This document shows, piece by piece, positions 21,333 through 32,449 of a DNA stretch of 35,857 nucleotides. Location: positions 1 through 35,857 of the forward strand of contig JAJIRX010000660.1 in NCBI GenBank assembly GCA_023853785.1. Direction: 5' to 3'. This DNA comes from Psilocybe azurescens (Eukaryota > Basidiomycota > Agaricomycetes > Agaricales > Agrocybaceae). The position numbers and the translations under genes were made by a program. The notes beneath the pieces were generated by a model, which was not told the DNA's origin, ran no database searches, and worked only from the letters and a program-made list of their open reading frames with translations. The first letter of the stretch is position 1, and each line of letters begins with the position of its first letter.

Positions 21333-22884
21333 CTATACATACAAGTAACACGAGGGAAAGCTTGTTATATCCATAATATCTCTGATAGGAATTTTTCTTC
21401 CCAAAGGGCCGAACCGAAGACTGACATCTAGAGTAACCGTACTCGAGGCGTTTAATTGACTAGAATCGATCCCGTCGTATTCGCCATCATCATCGTCCTG
21501 CTCTTCCCCAGTGCCTGTGTCCAGGTCCATATCTTGTGTGGAGTTTTCGTGGGGTTACTCGAGACGATATTCCCTGACATGTCTATTAGCCGCCGGTCGA
21601 GATCCATAACTTGCCAATTCCACCATATCCTATCTAAATTCGCATGATGGAGGAAGAAGAGAGGTTCTGAATATAAAATAAAAGATGAAGAACGTAAAAA
21701 CATGGTGGCATGAACAGTATAGTACCCACCACCTGGACTGGAATAGAGATTTCCCAGCTCACCGCCGACTACCATATGTCCTGAAGCATGCTCTGAGACT
21801 GGAGTTGAGTCGTTATCAGGTACAGCCTCCTCCCGCTCGTGTTGGCTTTCTTCACTTTTACTGTCATCATCATCTGCACCTCCTTCTAGCGCCAAACGAA
21901 ATTGCTCGTAGGTCTGCTGCTCCAGAGCGTGTTTTACCACGTCCGCGCTCAAAAACCGCTTGTAACTATCGTCGATGCCACGCACAAGGCAGTGCGTGGT
22001 GACCAACTTTCCTGGGCCAACATGGACAGCAAAGCTGTTTGGATCGCTGGCGTTGTACCCAAATGGACCATCCATCACGCACCCGCCAAAGGTGCTTGGA
22101 AGAACTTGGGACGCAGCGGTTATGTTCCCAGGGAGGGTATATGTCCCTTTACGCCGTCGCCACCAAAACCTGTAACAGGATCGAAAACAGGGGAAGTGCG
22201 GATTCTGTTAATAGTCAGTACAACTCATTGTCGAAGTTAGGGGTTTTATGAACTTGCGATTTATTTCCGGCCACATCTTGTGTCCAGTCCCAGTATCTAA
22301 GAAAATATGTTAGTAAAGCTAGGCTCAAATTCAATGGTAATTCTCACACACGGGATAGCACCCCGAAACCCACATTCATCCCTCAGAGTCTTCTCGTATA
22401 GGGTGACAAAGCGGCGATGCCATGGTAGAAAGTGTCCCTAGGAGACGGATTTAATGGTTCCCCCTGCGGAAGTGGCATGAAAGACATACAGCCCAGTGGA
22501 TAGAGGCAGCTGTATGAATGTGAACAGCTTGGAAATCGTCGAATCGGGATTGTACACCTCGATAAGACGTGATCTTGGGCAATGTCCGAGTACATTTTAC
22601 AGCGCGGATATACTCAGCCTTGTGTGCATCACTCAAGGTTCTCCTATTAGAACCTCTCCGTAAGAGCTGTGATATTCGGTAACAGAAACGGAGCTAACTC
22701 ACCATTCTTGCCTCATTAAAAGATGGCTACATCGTCCTGTATTTTCGTTTATAGCTAAGCCGTTGAGTTCAGCGTCCATTTCAGCATCTGAGTCCAGCAG
22801 AACACGAGAAAGGGCTCCAGATAGCAAGAAACATAGAATGGGCAGACTGAGGGCATTCGCAAACGATAGTCGCAACAGAGGCAT
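21333..22884 (-). CDS. Secreted tyrosinase (polyphenol oxidase), two frame breaks
   Basis: Type-3 copper enzyme that hydroxylates monophenols and oxidises diphenols to quinones, leading to melanin. Start ATG 22884-22882; the N-terminus (LSLPILCFLLSGALS) is a signal peptide. Exons: 22884-22703, 22643-22490, 22437-22352, 22296-22258, 22204-21730, 21666-21333. CuA: VHIHTAASIHWA joined to GHFLPWHRRF. CuB: EHASGHMVVGG, then EPLFFLHHANLDRIWWNWQ. Other family motifs are RGAIPYWDWTQ and FDPVTGFGGDG. The intron after WDWTQDVAGNKS keeps frame only with a GC donor (GCAAGT, 22257) and AG at 22205. Frame breaks of one base occur at 22145-22150 (GFGGDGVK to GTYTLPGN) and between 21531 and 21555 (before DMDLDTGTG). 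An unusually acidic insert (GGADDDDSKSEE) precedes the CuB histidines. With both breaks the product would be inactive; sequence error is the simpler explanation. Confidence 0.85.
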
Positions 22885-23693
22885 GCCTGTATAACGGAGA
22901 AATATCTCTCAAAGATATGTTTTCGTCTCTATCCGAAATATGTCGGCTGTTGACAGAGGAGAGAGGCTGACTGGCGTTGCCATTGCGTTAAAATACGCTC
23001 TTCAGCGAAATAGCTAGAGTAGCTGGGTAGACAGCAAAAATGTTGAAATCCGTTCTGAATCCGCAGTTCGACTTGTTTTCGACTTATCTAAAGCTACTAA
23101 TACTAGACTAGACTAGACACGAGTCACTCTAGGTGGAGATACCTAGTTTCTGGTCATCAGTAGTAAGATCCAAAACGGAAACACAGACCCATCACGAACC
23201 TCAAAAAGCCGTCGTCGACCAGAATCGCCTTGAGTCGATACTAACTTCGCTGGATCCTTGTACTATGTTCTGTCATTCATAAGACTTCTAACATGTCTTG
23301 CTTTGTCCAAGTAGAAGGCCCGCTTGCCGTTCTAGTTGAATTAGACCTAGAAACGTACAGTAGGCTCAGATGTGCGGTATCAGTGCGACTTAGTGGCCCG
23401 TTGGCTCAGACCTTTATCACTCCACGGCAAAACCCGGCTGCAGGTATTTAATGGCACAAACCCTTTCTGTTCAGAACCACAACCAACTACCATTTTCTTT
23501 CCTCCTTCACGTACTTCTCTCCAGGCGAGAGACTTGCGACACACAAAGAAAAATATCTATTTATCTCACTCGTGTACTTACCGTTTACCTGGTGTTCACG
23601 ACGATCATCACACGAGAAAGCCATTTGTTCATATTTGAAACATTCCCTATCTCTCGAAAAACCATTAGTCTCTCTAAGGCAAATACAACAGCT
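22885..23693. other. Intergenic between divergent tyrosinase and F-box genes
   Basis: Divergent promoter region. It contains a tiny TAGAC repeat (about 23104-23119). A plus-strand frame opens at 23451 and runs into the F-box-like gene, but its N-terminal part is not protein-like and is probably 5' leader. No other gene is supported. Confidence 0.4.
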
Positions 23694-24828
23694 ATGTCCA
23701 TTCACACTTGTCCTCCAGAGCTAATCCGCCTCATGGTCGAAGATCTTTCATCTGATAGGGCAGCTCTTCGTGCGTTGACATTCACATGCAAACAGCTCAA
23801 TTACGAAGCGACGCGTCTCCTGTGCACATCCGTAACGATGAAGGATGCCACCAGCCATCTGATGTATCTCCGAATGCTATCTGAGAACCCCTGTATGGCT
23901 CGTCTGGTTCGTATATATCACTTCCCTGAAACGGGAGATACTGAGCGTGGCAAGCTCTGGACACTCATACGTCTGGCCCTACCCCTCATGGTGAATCTGA
24001 GGGAGCTCCTTTCACCTAGGACTCTCCCAGGGCGTCCTAAAACTCGTCTACTGCCAATCGTTGAAGATGGGTCGGTAATTCCATTTCAATTAGAAAGATT
24101 TATCTGGATGACGAAGGCACCTTATCACGATCCACAACGGGCACTGGTCTTCCTCGGTACACAACACAAGCTGAAACACCTTGGATGGTGCGTACTTGCT
24201 GATCCACCATCTGCTAAAATTCCCCGTACTTTGTCTCGTCTGGATGCCTTTTCCTATTGCATTCCTTCTTTGCTTTCTGGACGATCTATTCAAGAACTCC
24301 GGTGGAGTTCAGATGATAACAGTAGTGCCGGATACTCTTCGTCGCTCAAGCTTATAGAGTGCATTGTACATATGAGCGATTTCCGTCTTTGCGCGTGCTG
24401 TCTTTGTCAACTCACCTCGCGGATCTTGTTCTACATCAAATGTGCCGCCAAGATGTCAGCCCGTTTGTGCATTTGGAGGTCCTAATGGTCGATTCACTAT
24501 GCCTTTTGAAGGTAAGTAATCCGTATGAACTTATTTTTCGGGATCTATTCTGATTTTTGGCCTTGCAGTATGATTATTTCAGCCAGTTGTTTAGCAAACT
24601 TCCTCGAGTTACAAGATTAGTATTTCCTGCCCCTATGCTCATGGAGCACATTTGATTACATTACCAATCCTTAAAGGACTCGTGCGAAAAGCGTTTAAGG
24701 AGATCGGCAACCTGCAATACGTGGATGTCTACTTCCAGGAACTCTCTGGTTATCGGCGCTGGTGTTATGGACTTTTACTTCCGAAAGTGCTGGACATGTC
24801 AGCTGATAGCATGTTTTTGGAGCTATGA
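23694..24828 (+). pseudogene. F-box-like gene, probably broken (paralog of the 29146 gene)
   Basis: Starts at ATG 23694 with an F-box-like segment, PPELIRLMVEDLSSDRAALR then ALTFTCKQLNYEATRLL. It shares with the gene at 29146 the order WTLIRLALPLMVNLRELL, IPFQLERFIWM, LGTQHKLKHLGW and RSIQELRW. Near 24355-24365 the frame is lost, but the next frame carries on as FPSLRVLSLSTHLADLVLH. An intron starts at about 24511 (GTAAGT to TTGCAG), followed by YDYFSQLFSKLPRVTRLVF. A second break near 24645-24660 precedes the last homologous part (GNLQYVDVYFQELSGY, end at TGA 24826-24828). The paralog reads through both places. Either this copy is decaying or two single-base errors are present. Confidence 0.6.
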
Positions 24829-26482
24829 GCCGACTTTGACTCGAGCACGTCAGTAGAAACCCCTGTTCATCCATACAAATTCAGGGCATAAATTTCATTT
24901 GAGAACCGAAGATTGTGATCGTTCACTAGCGGGCTCCAACCTGCTCCAGCAGTGTACAAAGGATTACGCAGAGCCCACATAGCCGTGGACCTCCATAGTT
25001 CCTCCATGTAACCTTCGGAAGAGGAGTTGACATGTAAATTTAGGACAAATATGTTGACCGCAGATATGTTATATCAGGTTATATCGCTCTCTAGCCAAGT
25101 ATTGTGGATATTTGTCTGTTACACCGGTCTACTCATAGCCTCTCATAGCCTGCCTGTGCCTCAAAAATATGATGGTCGGAGATTCACAAGATAGGGGAAG
25201 TGCCTGTCGCTTACAAGTTTAGTGGTTTACAGGGGTGTGTTTGGCTTAGACGGATGCAAAATTTAGGGCTTCAATTTCAGCTTGGCAGGAGTATATCTAT
25301 TATTAAATCGGTGATCATTGGATTTTGAAGAACTGCAGAGAATTTTACATAGCGGTGTGAAATGAACGTGAGCTTGTATGAACCTGTCCTCAACATTTAA
25401 AGCAGTGTGATCCTCTGAGCGCGACGTTCCTCGAATACCAATATATCGGAAAAGAACCTGCAGAAATGTTCAGTACGGGATGTTAAACGAACATACGGTC
25501 CGCCAAGGTAGTGTCGACATATCACAATCGGTATCGATGAATACCAAGCATAGATCCAATCGAGATGGCAATTTCAGGACAGCGCGGCGTGAACTGGCGA
25601 GAATTACCGTACTTTCCTTTCCTACGTGGTCGAACAGGGTCGAACCATGGCATTAGCTCTGACTTCCACACATGGAGTCCTTTCATCTTGAGTACTTTAG
25701 GGGATTTGGGAGGTGCTGGGTGGCTTTCTCAAGACGCTAAATCCAGCACCAATCTATAGGGAGGGTCCGGACGCACGTTCAAACATCTGATAATGCTAAA
25801 ATAGCACGAGCTACCAAACGAAATGGAAGAAAAACACACATATTGCAGTTCAAATCGAGCACTTGGAGCAAGAGAACACACCAGGCTCCGTTCTGGGTCT
25901 TGGGCATTCCGGAGTTCACTGATTGCGTCTTCCTTCAACGTGTTGTGCCTTTGTTGGATTCATTCTGGATCGGAGTGGCTGTGCCCGCGACGATAAGTAT
26001 CCGCCGAATCGAAAAATTTGCGATCAGCATTTGCCTGTGATTCGTGAAGTTGTGAAAGATACACAAAGATGGCCTACGACCGTGCGTATCATTGCGTACT
26101 TGAAACAGAGAAACACGAAAACACATGGCTATTACATAGCAGATATCGATATGGTCCTCTGCCCGTTTCTAGACGAGTCTCGATTGGTCACTATGAATTT
26201 TCACAAATGAAGCTCAAAATAAGACGGCCGGTACATAGAGATATACTTGCACTCGACTGCGATTCCTCGTCATCTGTACCAGTAACAAGAGCTGGGATTG
26301 GAAGAGAACGGAAACCAGAGTGATCGAGATCGTGGACCTGATGGCGTGGTCACGTGCTTGTACTGCGTCAGAGAATCACATGCGAGACTGGCCGTTAATA
26401 GTTTTGTATTAAAAGGCACTGGCTCGAAAGCGCTTATCTTTTCAACAAACGTTCTTACCCACAACCACTACCATCGTCTACA
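24829..26482. other. Long intergenic stretch, no supported gene
   Basis: About 1.65 kb with frames under 96 codons, none with a domain or splice chain. The last 150 bases are the perilipin-like gene's promoter, with a CACGTG (about 26351-26356) and a TATA-like TATTAAAAGG near 26407. Confidence 0.4.
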
Positions 26483-27745
26483 ATGTCGGAAACGACTACC
26501 GAAACACAAACTTCCCTTCCTCAGGCGGCGCAAACGCCAGAGTTCACCGTGCTCAGCCGCGTTGCGTCTATTCCTATGATCTCTCGTCGCTGATCACCAT
26601 CAATGACGCGTTGTCGACCAATACCTACACCCGCTCTTCTTACATTCATGCCAAAGAACTTTCTACCTCTGCGTACAAGCTCACCGAGCCTCTCCAAGTC
26701 AAATTGGCTCCCCTCATCGTCCGTGCTGACACCTATGCCAACAAGGCCGTTGATGCCGTCGAATCTCGCTACCCTTATCCATTCAAGGCTCAGCCAGAAG
26801 AGGTTGCCACCTACGTTCGCGAACGTAAGGAGAACACCACGAACTATGTCAATGAGCAAGTCATCAATGTCAATAAGGCGATTGACGAAAAGGTCAAGAC
26901 GCCCGCTTACAATGTTGTCCACGATATCGATAGGGTGTGTTTTCACTATTTTTCCTTTCCATTCATCGTTACTTATCGGGACCTGAATAGCGATTTGCTC
27001 CTATCGTTGATTACATCGAGGTCACCGTTTCACGGCTGCATAATTCGAGGCCGGACCGTCTACACCCCCGATGCTCAGTATCAGTATCAACGAGCTCTCG
27101 CTCTCTCAAAGACCCTCGGCGAGAATATCTATGACTACTCGAATGAGCAGTTGAAACACTTCCAGGCTCAATCTGTTATCGCGTATGTCTTCTTTACTTC
27201 TTACCCCATTTCGTTGACATTCCTAACATAATTCAATACAATAGTCAGAAGGCCTCGGAGACTGCCGCCTCTATCTCAACTGTCGCCTCCTCATCTCTCA
27301 CATCTGCCCAAGCCCGCATCCACGCTCTCTCCGATAACATGCTTGCCGAGCTCGAGAAACTACAAGCATCCTCAACCTCCCTCACAACGTCTCTCCAGGC
27401 CAGCCTCCAAAATTCAGCTTCGCAGATTCAATCCCAGATCCCCAGCCAGATCCAACAATCATATGCTGATCTATCTGCCGCACTGTCCTCCACTGTCAAC
27501 GAACTCACGACTATTATTACCACGAAGGACCTTCCTCTTCAAGAAAAGGTCGCGCGTATTGGTAAGGAAGTCCAGGAACGTGTGCACCCTCTTCTTGAAA
27601 CCGTCAAAAGGGTGTTTCTGAGGTCCTCGCTCGTTCCAAAGAGGAAGTGGCCACTGTCACAGAGCCCACTGCAGAGCCCAAGGAGGCTGTGGTCGAAACC
27701 AAGGAAGCAAATGGGAACGGCCATGCGTCTGTCGATTCAGAGTGA
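26483..27745 (+). CDS. Fungal perilipin-type lipid droplet protein, frame breaks
   Basis: Resembles the fungal perilipin family (MPL1/CAP20 type), which coats lipid droplets and controls triacylglycerol storage. Start ATG 26483. Exons: 26483-26934, 26991-27182 and 27245-27745, with introns of 56 and 62 nt. Signature stretches: FTVLSRVASIPM; LTEPLQVKLAPLI; ANKAVDAVESRYPYPFKA; VKTPAYNVVHDIDR joined to RFAPIVDYIEV; QYQYQRALALSKTLGENIY; a long amphipathic helix (SQIQSQIPSQIQQSY); and an acidic tail (EPTAEPKEAVVETKE). Breaks of one base: near 26580-26585 (after SIPM, before SLITINDALSTN), in 27041-27069 (before DAQYQYQ), and at 27606-27612 (AAAAGGG, before GVSEVLARSKEE). Correct coding continues on both sides of every break, so the gene is probably functional in the organism and indels are in the sequence. 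Confidence 0.85.
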
Positions 27746-28330
27746 TTTGTTTCCATGTTTCTTTTCTGCCTTCTTGGTAGTTCACCCTTTCTATATTATA
27801 TCGAGTCTTATCTCATCTTTGTTCTTCCTCTCCCCTCTCGGCATATCACATTTTAGAGTGTACACTATACTATAGACGCCGCCTTGATACTATTCCCATG
27901 CGTCTGACGCATCAATCCATACTCAGTTTTATAGTTCTGTTATTATCACGTCTCTGCGAGAGCAAACAATATCTACTTCGAAAGGATATTCGCGACGAAA
28001 CATGCATGCTGCGGTTAATTGCGCGCAACTGGTTCTAAGAGCCTAATCAAGATCAAATGCCCCTGGTTGATTCGATCCTGTCATACCAAAAGAAGGTGAA
28101 GCACTATAGATGCTTAAGATAATTGTCAATTAACAAAGTGCTAACAAGACAAAAATTGAGGAGGAGACTTCAGGAATAGCATCATGAATGTGAGGCAAAA
28201 TTCTCACATTCTGTGAGGGCATTCTCAATCACCTGACCTCAGCGGGTCCGCGGCTTACATTATCGGCGATGCCTGAATTCATCATGATTCCTGCTGATAG
28301 ATCTAACGCGCTGGAGCTGGAGACGTGAGG
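27746..28330. other. Intergenic: 3' side of the perilipin-like gene
   Basis: Starts with a pyrimidine-rich 3' untranslated region. No gene or repeat is visible up to the MITE that begins at 28333. Confidence 0.4.
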
Positions 28331-28332
28331 TA

Positions 28333-28801
28333 GACTTTCTCATAATGCATGTCCTATTAATGCATAATTCTCCTAATGCATAGAAATTTCCGAGAACCAC
28401 CGTGGTATGCAGAGAAAATTGCACATAATGTAACGCATAATGCATAGGCCAAATGGGAATGTATGCATTATTGGATAGGTATTTATATGGTCATGCAATG
28501 ATAATGAATTTATTTGGAAATTTGCGGCTCTCAAATGGGTTTTGTGATATATTTTTATTGTCAGAGAAGATATTGGACAAGAAAGCAACTGAAATAAGCT
28601 AAAGACGGCCAGAGACTGTTAAATCAACACTCGATAATCTTTTAGCCTAGTTATAATGTATTTTTCTTATCAATCTTATCGGTTATCTGTCACATCCTTG
28701 GGGTCACCTTTCGTCACCTTAACGTGACAATTCCTCTGTTGCATAAGTCTCATAATGCATTGCCAAAATGCCGCACCGACGCGATGCATTATGAGAAAGT
28801 C
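28333..28801. mobile_element. MITE-like element with 18-bp terminal inverted repeats and TA flanks
   Basis: The ends are perfect inverted repeats, GACTTTCTCATAATGCAT at 28333-28350 and its complement at 28784-28801. Each end is flanked by TA (28331-28332 and 28802-28803), as expected for Tc1/mariner-type insertion. The 469-bp interior is AT-rich with many subterminal AATGCAT or ATAATGCAT copies on both sides and no transposase. It would need a transposase in trans. It sits about 345 bases upstream of the F-box-like gene at 29146. Confidence 0.75.
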
Positions 28802-29145
28802 TACTGTACACTTAGCCCTCCCATACATTGTTAACTTTGTACACACATCGTTCGAAATGCGATATTAGGCTATATTATAACCTAATCATGAATCATTGTA
28901 CTGAACGGTAAGGTGAAAAGGTTTGATCTAGTCCGAGTCCCAGTACCTAAAAAGTGCGATAATTATACACGTGCCACCTTCCACGGTTGACCGTACGTTC
29001 ACCTGGTAACCCAGCCTTACCTTCAATCCTACCATACACCATAATACTATTTCGACAGTACGTATAGTTCAGGACACTTATATAAACCTTTAACTTGATT
29101 CTCATTCATGGCTTATGCTTTCAGCTCGAAAGGTTTGAGAGGAAT

Positions 29146-30291
29146 ATGATGAATGGCTCCCTGTTTCCACCTGAGCTGGTCCGCATCATAGTCGAGAATC
29201 TCTCTTACAATCGGCCAGAGCTTCATGCTCTAACCTTGGTCTCAAAGACATTTCATTGGGAAGCCATGCGCCTTCTATATCGATCAATGACGGATCCTGA
29301 AGGAACGAGGCACTACAACTTTCTTGTTGCAGTGCGGAAACGTCCAGAACTCGCGGAGCTGATACACACGTATCATGTTCCAACAATTGCCCACTCGCAG
29401 AAAAGGCCCCTTTGGTCCCTCATACTCCGATCTTTGCTGTTGATGGTCAATTTGAAGGAACTAGCGTATCTCCGCCTCTTTGCAATTCCCTTGACAGCAT
29501 TTCCGGGTGTTAGGAAAGGCCAGAAAATGCCATTTCAACTCGAGACATTCATCTGGACTATAGGTTGGCGGGGTCCATGGGATATGTGTCCATTCCATCC
29601 AACCAAGACCCTCCAGTTTCTTGAAACTCAGCATGAGTTAAGATACCTTCGATGGAGCTATGGTCTTCCCGAAATGTCCATAGCAGGTCTCGAAATGTCC
29701 ATAGCACCCAATATTGTCCCCAAACTGAAGATTCTCTACAGTTCGTTCAACGCAATACAAGCATTTCTTCCCTGCAGAACTATTACCGATCTCTTTTGGG
29801 AGGATCCCACCTCCCCTGCAACATCGACTCTTATCCTTAAACTGAAAGAGTTCTCGGGACTGCGTGCCGTCTCTCTTCCAGGGGATGTATGGTCAAAGCT
29901 AACGGGTCCTAGAGTGGAAGGAAAGATATCACCTCTGAACACAATCAAGGTGTTAGAGCTCCGCTCAGCAATGAAGACCCACTGGGTGAGTCTGCTATTT
30001 TAGATAAGCATGGAGATAGCTTTATAACATGTTCATTTTAAGAAGATTTTGCCTATTATCGCTATGTTCCCTTGTCTGAAAAGGCTAATTATTACGCCTG
30101 ACGATCCTCACTCGGGGAACATCACTGAGCGCTACCCCGAAGCCGACATCTTCTCTCTTTATGAGCAAAGCTCCAATCTCATTTATGTTGACCTACGGAT
30201 TAGTGACATATTCTTCAAACGATGGATCAACAAACTTCTCTCACCGGACATGGTGATAATCCCTTATGATCGAGTGTTAGAGTTGGAATAA
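29146..30291 (+). CDS. F-box-like protein, apparently intact
   Basis: Predicted 362 residues. Start is ATG 29146 (or the adjacent ATG 29149). Two exons, 29146-29985 and 30043-30291, with a 57-nt intron (GTGAGT to TTTAAG, phase 0). N-terminal F-box-like segment, FPPELVRIIVENLSYNRPEL then HALTLVSKTFHWEAMRLLY, is followed by irregular leucine-rich repeats such as LLLMVNLKELAYLRL, FQLETFIWTIGW, LKLKEFSGLRAVSLPG and FPCLKRLIITPDD. By family it would be an adaptor recruiting substrates to a Skp1-Cullin ubiquitin ligase; the substrate is unknown. It is the readable paralog of the broken gene at 23694. An internal repeat of EMSIAG/EMSIAP near residues 186-198 looks like a recent 24-bp tandem duplication. 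Confidence 0.75.
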
Positions 30292-31140
30292 TGGCGTGAT
30301 GCATACCGACAATAATACAGTACAGCAATTTAAATACCCTAATTCTCTTTTCATTGAAACTGGTCAAATATTGGTATGAAGCATGCACCATGGATAATAC
30401 AGTAACCTAATACAACTTTCAGCGAGTCTCGCAAAGGGTTCATCGTTGGGTAAAGAAGACTTGTGTTGTGCTTTAAATCGATGAACGTTGGCTACTCCAT
30501 AGATATCGCACTTTCTCGGCTACATCGCGCAACTGGGTAGTTTGCCATTCTGAAGATCCTACCACGATGACATCTTTGTCCCATCTATATGCATGAATTC
30601 TCCACCATTCTTCTCACGCGTCGACTCATTGATAACTTTGAGAATTGGGATCGCGGCTTCAGCTGCTGTAGCTTGGTGCCGGTAACCAGAGTTTTGAACA
30701 TGCCACTTAGGTCGTTGACGCAAGTATCATCCACTGGGGATTGAAACTATGAGTGGATATTGTGATTCAAGAAGGAAGGACATACACCTACAAGCTGTCG
30801 TTGAGACGCCACCAGGCGACATTGGGAAAGCCACTAACATGCACACAAAGAAAATGAAGAAGAGACAGAGAAATTAAGCAAGCTAGCCCACACACACCAA
30901 GCCAGTCGTTCCCAAAAATATTTTTCTAGTAGCCCAATTCAACGCTTCTTTGGCTTCTCGCTGATTTCGGCAAAAGTTTGGTTTCAATGTTCACTGACTG
31001 TGGGACATTCGTCTTCAGGGTTGCAGCTAGAGTGTGATAAGCGAATCAGACTATCAAGGCACGATAATGTGAGTAACAAGTGATTTTGCCAGTCATAAGT
31101 ACCCGATCGCAAGACAAAGCTCGGGGTCCTTATTGCGACC
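30292..31140. other. Intergenic, no supported gene
   Basis: The 3' flank of the F-box-like gene and sequence with no frame of note on either strand. No repeat was recognised until the fold-back element at 31141. Confidence 0.4.
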
Positions 31141-31403
31141 CCATCAGCAAATCTGGGAAATTCTCATTTAGCATTATTATTTGGACCTAGCAAGAAATAG
31201 CAATATATTGCAATACAAGATCATTGTAATATTATAAACCTCAGAGATTAAAATTGTTAAGCTATTATAAGACAATACAAGCAAATATATTATGAGGTCA
31301 TAATATTGTAACAATCTCATAAACATTTGAATTGCTATATATTGCTATTTCTTGCTAGGTCCAAACAATAATGCTAAATGAGAATTTCCAGATTTGCTGA
31401 TGG
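31141..31403. mobile_element. Fold-back MITE-like element, 263 bp
   Basis: The first 75 bases (from CCATCAGCAAATCTGGGAAA) match the reverse complement of the last 74, ending TTTCCAGATTTGCTGATGG, with one indel and a few mismatches. The pairing continues inward (ATTGTAATATTATAAACCTC against ATTGTTACAATATTATGACC), so almost the whole element can fold into one hairpin. It is very AT-rich and has no ORF. Flanking bases (GACC left, CCCC right) do not give a clear target-site duplication. Confidence 0.75.
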
Positions 31404-31680
31404 CCCCAACAACAGATGCCGGCCGAACATAAAAGCCTTTTGCCAAGCGTTTTCGATCTTGTTCTCTTGCTAGTGTTCTCTTACTGTGATACCTTTGCCC
31501 ATAATCGAATGTTTATTGTTCAGGTTAACCCTTTATCCATGTTTAACTGGAGCCCACCGTCCCCCATACTAGGTGCAGTATTTTGCTTTATGCACGATCA
31601 CACCTCTAGCAAAGTTATTCAAGGCTTTTGGTATCACCTATATTCTGGCCTACAAAACTTCCTTTGTCTATATTGGCGCG
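31404..31680. other. Stretch before the SDR relic
   Basis: A 99-codon plus-strand frame (31416-31715) runs through here but has no domain. The N-terminal nucleotide-binding part expected for the downstream short-chain dehydrogenase was not found. Confidence 0.35.
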
Positions 31681-32365
31681 CAGCCCAGAACACACAACTA
31701 CTCTTCATGAGTTGACGACCAAACATCCCGGCCAGATTGAAGCTGCTCTAGAAATGCTGAACATAATGGCACTCTGGCGAAAGACGTAGAAGAACTCCAT
31801 GGTCGAGTAGACATTGTAATTGCTAACGCAGGTGCGATAATTGACTGACTGTACTGTATGGTACGGTACGGAGAAGAGCCTCAACCCCAAATTTGTACCT
31901 ATCAGCAGTATAGGGAATGCCTCTGCGACAAGAATCCCATATCAGCGAGTCCTGTTGGTGGTGCGTGCCATGGCACTACCAAGGCTGCGCTAAACTGAGT
32001 GACACGAAAACTTCACTTTGAGAACAACTGGGTCGGTGCGTCAAATAATTATGATGATATTTATACCGTGACTACTGAAGAAAAAGTGTTGCTATATTTG
32101 TCTTTGTGCAGTGACCTTCCAGATGTCGCGTGGAGGCTTCTCGACTGACTTGCATACGCTTCACCTATACCAGTGACAATGACCCAACTGGCATATTCAA
32201 AACTTTCCTTACCGGAAATGAGCCCACAGCCGCTGAAGCCGCGACGCTTATTATGAAAGTTATTGACGAATCGACATGCGAGATGAATAGTCATGCACTT
32301 AGATGGGACAACACTACCGTGGTAGATGGTCAGAAAGAGAAGGTGATGGGTCCTCCATTTCTGTA
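31681..32365 (+). pseudogene. Short-chain dehydrogenase/reductase pseudogene
   Basis: Pieces of a fungal SDR lie in order in shifting frames: SPEHTTTLHELTTKHPGQI, then DVEELHGRVDIVIANAG (the NAG motif), KFVPISSIGNASAT (the catalytic-serine strand), CHGTTKAALN and VTRKLHFENNW, and finally NDPTGIFKTFLTGNEPTAAE before a stop at 32363-32365. Defects are real ones: the catalytic Tyr of YxxxK reads His (CAT), a TGA at 31996-31998 stands where the family has Trp in ALNWVTRK, and the N-terminal GxxxGxG cofactor motif is missing. The fold-back element ends about 280 bases upstream. I infer a dead gene rather than sequencing error. Confidence 0.7.
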
Positions 32366-32449
32366 ATGGTTCAATACTAAAAACTTGCTAAAGGCATGGG
32401 CATGAAGAATTTAGAATTTAGAATACTATCAAATGGAATGTACAAACGA

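Noticed and set aside
23104..23119. TAGAC microsatellite
   Set aside because: Only about three repeats, too short to be informative.
23451..23693. Upstream ATG extending the F-box-like gene at 23694 by 81 codons
   Set aside because: The extension has leader-like composition and the F-box-like homology starts just after the ATG at 23694, matching the paralog at 29146.
31416..31715. A 99-codon ORF as the SDR N-terminus
   Set aside because: No GxxxGxG cofactor motif and a frame different from the first SDR piece.
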